Below are positions 8,218 to 13,828 of a stretch of 26,053 bases of DNA, one piece after another. Source of the DNA: a virus; the IMG/VR virus record IMGVR_UViG_3300022839_000085, positions 1 to 26,053 of that record; one strand, given 5' to 3'. Position numbers and translations under genes: made by a program. The notes beneath the pieces were generated by a model. It was not told the origin of the DNA and searched no databases. It was given only the letters and a program-made list of their open reading frames with translations. Within the stretch, counting starts at the first letter, position 1. Each line of letters opens with the position of its first letter.

Positions 8218-9630
8218 TTACCGCTTAAGGTTAAATGCTTTTTTTAACTCTGTTAAGTTTTTTTCTTGACCAAACCCTTCATTCATATGGTGAGAACTCA
8301 TCCTCATTCCATAAGTCGCTGGAATTGGATTCGTATGCTGATCTATATTCCTCACCATATATATAAGCGTAGCTAAATGGTCCCAATGTTTATAAACGGA
8401 TGATCTCGTAAATTCATCACGTCGATCATTCCACAATGCGTTATTTAAATTGCCAATTAGCATTTTACAACGTGGATGAACCACGATTCGACCACGCTGA
8501 ACCCACATTCGCAACTCGTTTACCATTGCATGAAGATGATCTTTCGAGGTGGGTGAGAATGGCATACCGTGAAGGGTAGTTAAATCATTCAATAATTGTA
8601 AATTATTATTATCCGAAATTCTTAATCTAGGTTTTATTTCACCGAAATGTTGTGCTTCTTTTCTTCTAATCAATTCCAACATGATATCGGTTCTAACTTT
8701 ATCGCCAGATAAATCCGCTTCGTCCTCAATAATCAATCGACCTTTATTAAAATCATAGTGGCCAAATAAAAATGCTGTAAAATCCCGAACCCCTAAGTCC
8801 ATCGCAGTATATCTATGATAAAATTTAGTAAATTCCGTTGGAGGCACGGCCTCGATAAATCTATCATCCCATTCGGGCACAATCGCTTTGTTTTTATCCA
8901 CGATCAATTCTGCTAAATACTCACGACGAAATTCAATTGAATCAGAACCGCCATATAATTTTATAATATCGTCAATCTGTTTTTCAGTTAACATCGGGTT
9001 ATCGTAAATCGTAGCGTGCGAGTAATTACCCGATAGCTTTTGCATTTCGCAATATTGTGCAAATGGGTGATCTAATGATTCAGGTGGAGTCGAGAAGAAA
9101 ATAATTTTTGCATTCGGCCTATGCGTAGTCGAAGGAATAATTACAGATTTGTATTGGTAATCCAGATCGCCAATGAACCCCGCTTCATCCAACATAATTG
9201 CATCGACCACATTCCCACGAAGTCCATCGGGCTTTCTATCTAGCCCGATCAATTTAACTTCAGAGCCACAATATGGAAACGTGAATTTATGTTTTTGTGC
9301 ATTGTATTTTGGTTTCAATGATGGTGGGCAATCGGATAATACTTCTTCAAACGCAGGCAATACAAATTCCTCTAGGTCGGTTAAAAATGCAGTACCAATT
9401 TTAATTCGTGCTCGCTTTTTTTTACGAGCCACTTCACAAGCTATTTTTGCCTCTAGAAATGTTTTGCCAAACTGTCTGGATACGTTTACGACGTGTAATT
9501 TTTCGGAACCATTTCTGATTTCGTTATCAATTTTTAATTGACCAGCATGAAGTTTGTAATTTAGGTTTCCGTCTAACCATGCTTTGAGGACTAGCTCGTC
9601 GTACTTAGCCTTTAGGTATTTGCTGTCCAT
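8218..9630 (-). CDS. terL: Terminase large subunit (packaging ATPase/nuclease)
   Basis: A 470-residue protein with both terminase domains. ATPase: Walker A-like SRQFGKT at residues 51-57, Walker B DAIMLDEA at 143-150, and the coupling motif FFSTP at 178-182. The Walker A resembles the deviant form common in TerL, with Arg/Gln before Gly-Lys-Thr. RNase H-like nuclease: AMDLGVRD at about 276-283 (Asp278), ISDNNN near 338-343 (Asp340) and HWDHLA at 416-421 (Asp418 region) provide the acidic metal ligands. Length matches TerL of small podoviruses. The start at 9630 is separated by 3 bases from the preceding gene. It would translocate DNA through the portal encoded next and cut the concatemer. The probable small subunit is not adjacent: it lies at 10836-11282. 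Confidence 0.95.
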   Translation of the reverse strand: MDSKYLKAKYDELVLKAWLDGNLNYKLHAGQLKIDNEIRNGSEKLHVVNVSRQFGKTFLEAKIACEVARKKKRARIKIGTAFLTDLEEFVLPAFEEVLSDCPPSLKPKYNAQKHKFTFPYCGSEVKLIGLDRKPDGLRGNVVDAIMLDEAGFIGDLDYQYKSVIIPSTTHRPNAKIIFFSTPPESLDHPFAQYCEMQKLSGNYSHATIYDNPMLTEKQIDDIIKLYGGSDSIEFRREYLAELIVDKNKAIVPEWDDRFIEAVPPTEFTKFYHRYTAMDLGVRDFTAFLFGHYDFNKGRLIIEDEADLSGDKVRTDIMLELIRRKEAQHFGEIKPRLRISDNNNLQLLNDLTTLHGMPFSPTSKDHLHAMVNELRMWVQRGRIVVHPRCKMLIGNLNNALWNDRRDEFTRSSVYKHWDHLATLIYMVRNIDQHTNPIPATYGMRMSSHHMNEGFGQEKNLTELKKAFNLKR

Positions 9631-9633
9631 CCA

Positions 9634-9882
9634 TTACTTACGCAATCCCACGGTTAGACTTAGATTATTGTTTTTTATTTCAAGTGCGATGATTTTCTTT
9701 TCGAGAGCAATCATTCTTTCTTCGATTTCTGTCTTTTCTTTTATATCTTTAAATTGATCGAAAAAAAGCACGGCCAATACTAGGCCAGAAAAACAAGTAA
9801 ATAGAATATATTTGCTAAAAAAAGCTAGATATCCTATCACACCCAGAACAAATAATAATAATACAATTTGTCTATGGAGCAT
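9634..9882 (-). CDS. Small membrane protein with C-terminal coiled coil
   Basis: An 82-residue protein with two hydrophobic segments: IVLLLFVLGVIGYLAFF (about residues 6-22) and ILFTCFSGLVLAVLFF (about 26-41). They are followed by a charged heptad-like helix (IEERMIALEKKIIALEIKNN). The ATG at 9882 lies inside the end of the preceding gene (11-base overlap) and the stop is 3 bases before TerL, so it is translated within the packaging operon. A holin-like or spanin-like role is possible, because T7 keeps holin and Rz genes beside its terminase genes. However, this window has a better holin candidate at 24119-24427 in the endolysin cassette. No family is recognised. Confidence 0.7.
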   Translation of the reverse strand: MLHRQIVLLLFVLGVIGYLAFFSKYILFTCFSGLVLAVLFFDQFKDIKEKTEIEERMIALEKKIIALEIKNNNLSLTVGLRK

Positions 9883-10135
9883 CTGGAGTCACCGCTTCGC
9901 TAACGTCCTCGAAGAAAAATGTTTTCATAAATGCAATTTTGCCTTCGCTCATTGCTATTTGTTTCATATTCGGGGGGGACATTTCGACGTTAGTCACTTC
10001 GCCATTTTTAATTTTTAATCTTAATACTGAATAATTAAATGCACCGATTTCACCAGCTGGGACTTTTAATAAAGATAGAGCATCGAACTCGATATCTTGT
10101 AATAATCCACCTTCATTTTTCTTTTCTTTTTTCAC
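9872..10135 (-). CDS. Unknown small protein (GTG start) of the packaging operon
   Basis: An 87-residue protein that begins with GTG at 10135, overlapping the upstream stop as GTGA. The N-terminus is lysine-rich (KKEKKNEGG), then a likely beta-rich body (GAFNYSVLRLKIKNG, VTNVEMSPPN), then a hydrophobic FMKTFFFEDV stretch near the C-terminus, and it ends with VTPDAP and a TAG stop. No motif or family is recognised. The tight overlaps on both sides and normal composition support it as a real gene. Its place between small unknown genes and TerL suggests a late gene. Function is unknown. Confidence 0.6.
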   Translation of the reverse strand: MKKEKKNEGGLLQDIEFDALSLLKVPAGEIGAFNYSVLRLKIKNGEVTNVEMSPPNMKQIAMSEGKIAFMKTFFFEDVSEAVTPDAP

Positions 10136-10359
10136 GACAATACCTCTTTAGCCCTCTCGCCTAAAAGACGTACGACTTCTTCTTGATCGGGATGTTTTTT
10201 GATTTGTTCTTTGAGGGCTGTATGCTTCAGCGTGATAAATTCTTGAGCTTTTTTTAAGCGGTCGTGCATAAAACCGCTATGCTGGGACGTCATTATTAAG
10301 TCGTAAATACTCGTGTACTGAATAGAATCGTCTATTAAATTTTGTATTTGGGTGTCCAT
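10132..10359 (-). CDS. Unknown small helical protein of the packaging operon
   Basis: I chose the ATG at 10359 (75 residues) because AAAGGA lies 6 bases upstream. The frame stays open to an ATG at 10440, which would add 27 residues but has a poorer site. The product is mostly helical and charged: MDTQIQNLIDDSIQYTS, a central MHDRLKKAQEFITLKHTALK helix, and a C-terminus ending LLGERAKEVLS. It overlaps the next gene by 4 bases. No motif is recognised. It would be the first gene of the TerL-led transcript, starting close to a divergent plus-strand gene, so a promoter is expected between 10360 and 10500; none could be identified with confidence. Confidence 0.6.
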   Translation of the reverse strand: MDTQIQNLIDDSIQYTSIYDLIMTSQHSGFMHDRLKKAQEFITLKHTALKEQIKKHPDQEEVVRLLGERAKEVLS

Positions 10360-10498
10360 TTTATTCCTTTGTTCGTTTGTATAGAAACAATTTAGCTCGT
10401 TTGCATGGAGCTGTTTAATATTATGTGTAGCTAATTCCATATCGTCAATTGCCTTTTTGCGTCAATACATTCTCAAATAATTTAGGCAAGATTTCTGG

Positions 10499-10849
10499 AT
10501 GGACATTATCGCACGTATTCAATTATTCTTTAAATTCATTCGACATTCTAACAAACTAGACCTGATCACGAAAGAACCTGGGTTTAATAATTTTACCAGA
10601 TACGAGAACGAATGTTTAGCCATTGGATTATGGGAGATGTTCAAGGTTGTGAATATTCCACAATTTGTAATTGGGATGGATTCCGATGCAGAATCGCTAA
10701 TGGCTCAATATGTTTGCGAAAAATGGCCCGACCTGAATATCGTAGACCACTCCAGAAAGAAAATTGAGATCACTAAAAACCTAATCAATTCAAATAAAAA
10801 TGTTTATAGATTTTTTGAAGACGAAAAGTTCTACGTTAAGAAGACGTAA
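10499..10849 (+). CDS. Isolated plus-strand gene, unknown 116-residue protein
   Basis: This is the only plus-strand gene between the left edge and 18212. It encodes 116 residues with ordinary composition: IIARIQLFFKFIRHSNKLD, a middle part WEMFKVVNIPQFVIGMDS, then YVCEKWPDLNIVDHSRKK and an aromatic C-terminus RFFEDEKFYVKKT. No convincing minus-strand gene occupies the same stretch, which supports it as coding. The ribosome site is weak (AGGCAAG, about 12 bases upstream). It converges on the probable small terminase gene, overlapping its end by 14 bases (10836-10849), and diverges from the gene ending at 10132. No family is recognised. Inversion and separate control suggest an inserted accessory (moron-like) gene; that is inference. 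Confidence 0.6.
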   Translation: MDIIARIQLFFKFIRHSNKLDLITKEPGFNNFTRYENECLAIGLWEMFKVVNIPQFVIGMDSDAESLMAQYVCEKWPDLNIVDHSRKKIEITKNLINSNKNVYRFFEDEKFYVKKT

Positions 10850-11282
10850 TAATAATTTTCATTTTTTCGATCATCTCTAATTGCTCTTCTTTAGATAGCT
10901 CTTCATTTACATCACGCTTTTGATCATCGATATCGCCAGCATTTGCATTTGATTCCTGAAACGTAATGGCTTTTAAATCCGTAGGTATTCCATAAGTTGC
11001 AAAATAAAATTTCATGCGCGCAACATCACCATTTTCAATCATGTTTTTAAAAAAAGACATAAATGCGGCATCCTCAATTGAAAGTCCCTTGTTGTCCAAC
11101 ATGATTTTGAAAGTGGAAATCGGCATTTGCGACATGTTTTTAAATTGTCTCAAGATTCGGCCGTAACCTTTCTTTCGAAGTTCAACGATATCCTCAAGAA
11201 CCTCAATCCTTAATTCTTTGGGTTGTTTCAATCCTCCACCAACCTTGTTTCCTTTTTTAAACTTTCCAGCCGCGTCCCTCAC
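10836..11282 (-). CDS. terS: Probable terminase small subunit
   Basis: A 148-residue protein starting with GTG at 11282, overlapping the methylase stop as GTGA. The N-terminus (MRDAAGKFKKGNKVGGGLKQ) has the basic, glycine-rich GKFxxGN pattern common at the start of small terminases. It is followed by helices (RIEVLEDIVELRKKGYGRIL) and a segment near residues 55-75 (ISTFKIMLDNKGLSIEDAAF) that could be an oligomerisation or DNA-binding helix set. Near residue 95 is MKFYFATYGIPTDLKAITFQ, like the conserved place where these proteins end their core (often GKPxD). The C-terminus is charged and helical (EELSKEEQLEMIEKMKIII). In phages it recognises the packaging site and regulates TerL. TerL lies downstream on the same strand, separated by the inverted gene and three small genes. 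Confidence 0.6.
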   Translation of the reverse strand: MRDAAGKFKKGNKVGGGLKQPKELRIEVLEDIVELRKKGYGRILRQFKNMSQMPISTFKIMLDNKGLSIEDAAFMSFFKNMIENGDVARMKFYFATYGIPTDLKAITFQESNANAGDIDDQKRDVNEELSKEEQLEMIEKMKIIITSS

Positions 11283-12253
11283 AATCTCAATGCCTTAAGC
11301 CCAGATTTATTTACATACAATTTTTCGATCTTAATATTTAATGTCTTCACATGGCTTAGATTTGATCTTTTTTTTATATTCCAAATTTCAGTGAATCTTT
11401 TGTCGGGAACATTGTATTCTGAAATAAAAACTGGATTTACTTGATCGTCCGCCCAATTAAAAAAAACCTTGTGATCGAACCCACCATCGTATTTAGAAGT
11501 ACCCACGTAAGGTGGGTCACAGTAAATAATTGAATTGTTTTTTATGGACACTTGTTCATAGCTTAGGTTGTAATAATTAAGTCGTTCTAGTTGTTCTAGT
11601 TGCTGCAGTTGTTCTAGTTGTTGCAGTTGTTCCAGTTGTAGCAGTTGTTGCAGCTGTTGCAGTTGTTGCAGCGGTTGCAGTTGTTTTAAAACTTGTAAAT
11701 CTTTTTCTTTTAAAAAAGGATATAAAAATTCAGGTACAGTTGTTTTTCTATAAAATTCAATTCTATTTCTAAGCACCAGCCTTCGGGATTTAATATCATA
11801 ACCTTCTCTAAAAAAAGAACATCCCATAACTTGTTTTGCCAAATTATCAAAGTCGTTAAAAACTATAGCGTTATGCATAGACTTTTTATAAGGCTCTATT
11901 TCTTTTGAAAACAAATAGGTCTTAGCATTATTCCCAAAGGACCACAGTATTTTGACCATCGGGTCTGTATCTAAATTTTTAAAAAAGTCTTCTCTAGAAA
12001 CCCAAGGTGGCTTAAAAACATTGTAGTTGTATTTGCCATCAATCGCATCTTTGATTAAATCACAAATGCCTGGTCTGATTTCATTGAAATGAAAATGTTT
12101 AAAATCCCTAGACCTTCTTGCCATCATCCCATGAGTGACAGAAAACCCACCGCCAAACAAATCGTAAAAGTGATCTGCGTTTGGGAATACTTTAATAAGT
12201 TCATTTACGATTGAACCTTTTGAACCCATGTAGGGTATTCCATACTCTGCCAT
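11279..12253 (-). CDS. DNA adenine methyltransferase, D12 (Dam) class, with internal Leu/Gln repeat
   Basis: A 324-residue N6-adenine methylase. Motif X-like YMGSKGSIV is at residues 8-16, the AdoMet-binding motif I DLFGGGFSVT at 31-40, and the catalytic motif IV DPPY at 246-249 (IIYCDPPYVG); order and spacing fit the D12 class. The expected target-recognition region, roughly residues 60-230, contains a 35-residue stretch built from Leu-Gln-Gln and Leu-Glu-Gln triplets (191-225), ending just before NYYNLSYEQV. It follows the ParB-like gene with no gap and overlaps the small terminase by 4 bases, so the three are probably one operon. A phage Dam-type enzyme usually protects the genome from restriction or marks packaging or replication DNA. 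No matching endonuclease is visible, so an orphan methylase is most likely. Target sequence unknown. Confidence 0.92.
   Translation of the reverse strand: MAEYGIPYMGSKGSIVNELIKVFPNADHFYDLFGGGFSVTHGMMARRSRDFKHFHFNEIRPGICDLIKDAIDGKYNYNVFKPPWVSREDFFKNLDTDPMVKILWSFGNNAKTYLFSKEIEPYKKSMHNAIVFNDFDNLAKQVMGCSFFREGYDIKSRRLVLRNRIEFYRKTTVPEFLYPFLKEKDLQVLKQLQPLQQLQQLQQLLQLEQLQQLEQLQQLEQLERLNYYNLSYEQVSIKNNSIIYCDPPYVGTSKYDGGFDHKVFFNWADDQVNPVFISEYNVPDKRFTEIWNIKKRSNLSHVKTLNIKIEKLYVNKSGLKALRL
11579..11683 (-). repeat. 9-base tandem repeat inside the methylase gene
   Basis: The minus strand reads as imperfect 9-base units, mostly CTGCAACAA and CTAGAACAA, roughly eleven in a row, encoding Leu-(Gln/Glu)-Gln. Units differ mainly by synonymous or Gln/Glu changes. 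Since each unit is three codons, gain or loss of a unit keeps the frame. Confidence 0.9.
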
Positions 12254-12799
12254 TTAAAACAGAGCCTTAACTAAGAAGCCATCACTCATAAGCTCGTTAT
12301 ACTTTTCGGTCATCTCTTGTTCGGTGGGAAATTGGATTTCTAGTTTATAAGAAGGTAATTTTTCTTTGTCTTCTTTTTCATCCAAGTCTGACATGTCTAG
12401 ATTATTGCTAATACTGAAATCCTTAAATCCTAGAAAATCAACATCAAAATCCAGCTTGAATTCAAACTTTTTAATTTCATCAAGGTCAATTTCAGCCCAC
12501 GATGCAATTGCATTGTCTGCATTTAAATGTGCAAACTCTTGATCAAGGTCTGTGAAGTCTTGAAAAGAAACTGGCACTTTCGTCAACCCTAGTTTTTTTG
12601 CAGCGTCCAGCCGTGCGTGTCCAGCCACCACAAGACCAGACAAATTTGACACCACAATTGGTGATCGAAAACCTTGATAGCTTATTATTTTTGCAAGTCT
12701 TTCGATTTGATTTTTTGTGTGTTTGTTTGTGTTTTTTGGATTTGGTTGGATTTCTGAAATTTTTGTCCAAACAATTTTGTCGTTGATTTCTAAGCTCAT
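12254..12799 (-). CDS. ParB/Srx-fold (ParB-like nuclease domain) protein
   Basis: A 181-residue protein. Residues 8-100 are a ParB N-terminal-like domain: ISEIQPNPKNTNKHTKNQIE, then FRSPIVVSN, then the signature VVAGHARLDAAKKLG at 57-71 (the GHxR box that binds nucleotide in this fold), and LTKVPVSF. The short C-terminal half is acidic (SDLDEKEDKEKLP) and ends in a small domain, YKLEIQFPTEQEMTEKYNEL. It lacks the helix-turn-helix and dimer domains of true partition ParB. In phages this domain is often fused to or beside DNA methylases. Here it ends exactly where the Dam-type methylase begins, so a shared DNA-modification role is the natural inference. It could have nuclease, CTPase-like or regulatory activity; the sequence does not decide. 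Confidence 0.85.
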   Translation of the reverse strand: MSLEINDKIVWTKISEIQPNPKNTNKHTKNQIERLAKIISYQGFRSPIVVSNLSGLVVAGHARLDAAKKLGLTKVPVSFQDFTDLDQEFAHLNADNAIASWAEIDLDEIKKFEFKLDFDVDFLGFKDFSISNNLDMSDLDEKEDKEKLPSYKLEIQFPTEQEMTEKYNELMSDGFLVKALF

Positions 12800-12801
12800 G
12801 C

Positions 12802-12993
12802 CTAAAACTTATCCATGAACTCCGTAAAGTCAAACCGACTTTTAAAACCCAAACATATTAAACAGACACAGCACGTCAAGGTACCCTATTTTAAAAAGGG
12901 GTACCCTTTTTTATTTTTAATTGTTTTTTGCAGATCGCATTTCATCCCACAAAAAAGACAGAATTTGGTTATTGTAGTTTTAATTTTTTTCAT
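12802..12993 (-). pseudogene. Small zinc-ribbon gene interrupted by an in-frame amber codon
   Basis: From an ATG at 12993 (AGGAA ribosome site) the frame encodes 35 residues with TKFCLFCGMKC, then meets TAG at 12886-12888. In the same frame it continues for 27 more codons with a second cysteine cluster, LTCCVCLICLGFKSRFDF, to a TAG at 12802, two bases before the ParB-like gene. The two cysteine clusters make a sensible zinc ribbon only if joined, and the end point fits the operon spacing exactly. Options are a nonsense mutation (pseudogene), amber readthrough, or a sequence error. The TAG sits in the loop of the GGTACC hairpin described at 12880-12917. Two separate peptides are also conceivable, although the second half has no good start of its own. 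Confidence 0.55.
12880..12917 (+). terminator. Plus-strand terminator-like hairpin inside the zinc-ribbon gene
   Basis: The arms GGTACCC (12880-12886) and GGGTACC (12899-12905) pair over 7 bp around a 12-base loop, followed on the plus strand by C and six Ts, A, five Ts. The tail is on the plus strand, opposite to the genes here, so it would stop antisense transcription. Confidence 0.5.
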
Positions 12994-13001
12994 ATAAATT
13001 C

Positions 13002-13235
13002 CTATTTACATATTAGCAAAACTTCATTGATCAAATGGCGATCTTTTTTCGGTTGCATCCCCACGGGGTAATCATTTCGTAGAATCATAGTGGCGTATTC
13101 CTCATCGTCGGTATCCTCATGCCATGCCAGAAATATGAACATTACCTTGATAATATCTGCAGGTATTTTTTTAACGATTGGACCATAGTATGGGTGGGTT
13201 GCTAGATCGTGCAGTTTTTGAGCTTTTGTTTTCAT
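13002..13235 (-). CDS. Unknown 77-residue protein
   Basis: The ATG at 13235 has an excellent AAGGAG 7 bases upstream. The protein begins MKTKAQKLHDLATHPYYGPI, has a hydrophobic helix (IIKVMFIFLAWHE), an acidic turn (DTDDEEYA), and a C-terminus ending LINEVLLICK with a TAG stop. No family is recognised. It starts inside the ribbon-helix-helix gene (65-base overlap), and its TAG stop forms part of the next gene's ribosome site (TAGGAA), so it is tightly packed in the accessory operon. The strong ribosome site makes it a real gene; function unknown. Confidence 0.7.
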   Translation of the reverse strand: MKTKAQKLHDLATHPYYGPIVKKIPADIIKVMFIFLAWHEDTDDEEYATMILRNDYPVGMQPKKDRHLINEVLLICK

Positions 13236-13350
13236 CTAGATACTCCTTAATAAGTTGTTCAATGGCTTGTTTCATCGAAATGTTCTTTTTTACGCATAAT
13301 AATTTAAATTTAGTTTTCAGTTTATCATCAATGTCGATTAGGGTTTTCAT
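13171..13350 (-). CDS. Ribbon-helix-helix (CopG/Arc-like) small DNA-binding protein
   Basis: A 59-residue protein. The N-terminal 37 residues have the ribbon-helix-helix plan: a beta strand MKTLIDID, a helix starting DKLKTKFKLLCVKK, a short turn NIS, and a second helix MKQAIEQLIKEYLDENK. Such proteins bind DNA as dimers, with the strand in the major groove. AAGGA lies 6 bases before the ATG at 13350. The last 20 residues (SSKTARSSNPPILWSNR) are coded in the 65-base overlap with the next gene and are probably unstructured. A regulator of this accessory operon or of the nearby repeat-rich control region is the likely role. No toxin partner is evident, though the overlapping 77-residue gene is placed where one would sit. 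Confidence 0.7.
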   Translation of the reverse strand: MKTLIDIDDKLKTKFKLLCVKKNISMKQAIEQLIKEYLDENKSSKTARSSNPPILWSNR

Positions 13351-13367
13351 TGAATGTCCTTTTTTGG

Positions 13368-13466
13368 TTAAAATAAATAGTAGAAATACACAGCGATTTT
13401 AAAAACCACCACATAAAATATAATTTGAAACAAAGTGCCTAGTAAAAATCCTAGAAAATCTAACAT
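13368..13466 (-). CDS. 32-residue membrane peptide
   Basis: Beginning at an ATG at 13466 with the best ribosome site in the region (AGGAGGGATT). It encodes MLDFLGFLLGTLFQIIFYVV followed by VFKIAVYFYYLF: nearly all hydrophobic and aromatic, one probable transmembrane helix. A longer frame begins at 13598, but its extra part is an AT-repeat translation and lacks such a site. It is the first gene after the repeat region and lies 17 bases before the ribbon-helix-helix gene. Small hydrophobic peptides in phages can be membrane-acting toxins or anti-host factors; nothing here shows which. Confidence 0.6.
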   Translation of the reverse strand: MLDFLGFLLGTLFQIIFYVVVFKIAVYFYYLF

Positions 13467-13828
13467 AATCCCTCCTATGGGTATATATATATAATAATAT
13501 ATATTATCACAAAAATCAAGCATAATGATTAAGAATGCAGCATAATGATACAAAAAGGTAAATAGGTAAATAAAAGGTAAATAAACGCAGCGCATCAAGT
13601 ATTTGATATTATTAGCTTTTATTCGTTTATTACCTTACTTACCTTACTTACTAATAATATATATATATAATAATAATAATAGACATATCTATGGATATAT
13701 CAATAAGCATAAATATGTATAGGTGTTTTGTGAAAACCTAGGTAAATAGGTAAATCCGTCGTAACTATATGATATTACTACGGAAACCTAGATAAATCTA
13801 AGGTAAACAAGGAGGTAAGTTTACCTTT
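13467..13828. other. Gene-free AT-rich region with GGTAA repeats: candidate origin/control region
   Basis: No convincing gene lies in these ~360 bases. The plus strand has seven GGTAA-type words (starting 13557, 13565, 13576, 13741, 13749, 13802, 13814) and three inverted TTACC (13630, 13639, 13821). The block AGGTAAATAGGTAAAT occurs twice, at 13556 and 13740. Other repeats: GCATAATGAT at 13520 and 13540, AAACCTA(G)GTAAAT-like words near 13735 and 13784, and an imperfect inverted repeat CCGTCGTAA / TTACTACGG near 13756-13783. Long AT/TA alternating tracts lie at 13481-13506 and 13650-13680. Iteron-like words plus AT tracts next to the primase/helicase gene are typical of replication origins, but operator clusters for the RHH or HTH protein would look similar. 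Confidence 0.55.
13491..13519 (-). promoter_or_regulatory. Candidate sigma70-type promoter for the accessory operon
   Basis: On the minus strand TTGATT (13519-13514) is followed after exactly 17 bases by TATTAT (13496-13491), about 25 bases before the ATG of the membrane peptide. The region is AT-alternating, which makes chance matches easier, so this is a candidate only. Confidence 0.4.

Noticed and set aside
12815-12997. Plus-strand open frame of 60 codons opposite the zinc-ribbon gene.
   Set aside because: It is antisense to the cysteine-containing frame, has no ribosome site and lies across the hairpin; composition is that of an AT-rich shadow.
12543-13002. Amber recoding of the whole genome, suggested by the split zinc ribbon and by several genes ending in TAG.
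   Set aside because: All large genes (terminase, portal, capsid, helicases, exonuclease) are free of in-frame TAG. TAG ends genes sensibly at 4928, 9872, 13002 and 16348; reading past 9872 gives only a shadow of the next gene.
13601-13825. CRISPR-like array in the GGTAA region.
   Set aside because: The repeats are 7 to 16 bases, irregularly spaced and in both orientations, which fits iterons or operators, not a CRISPR array.
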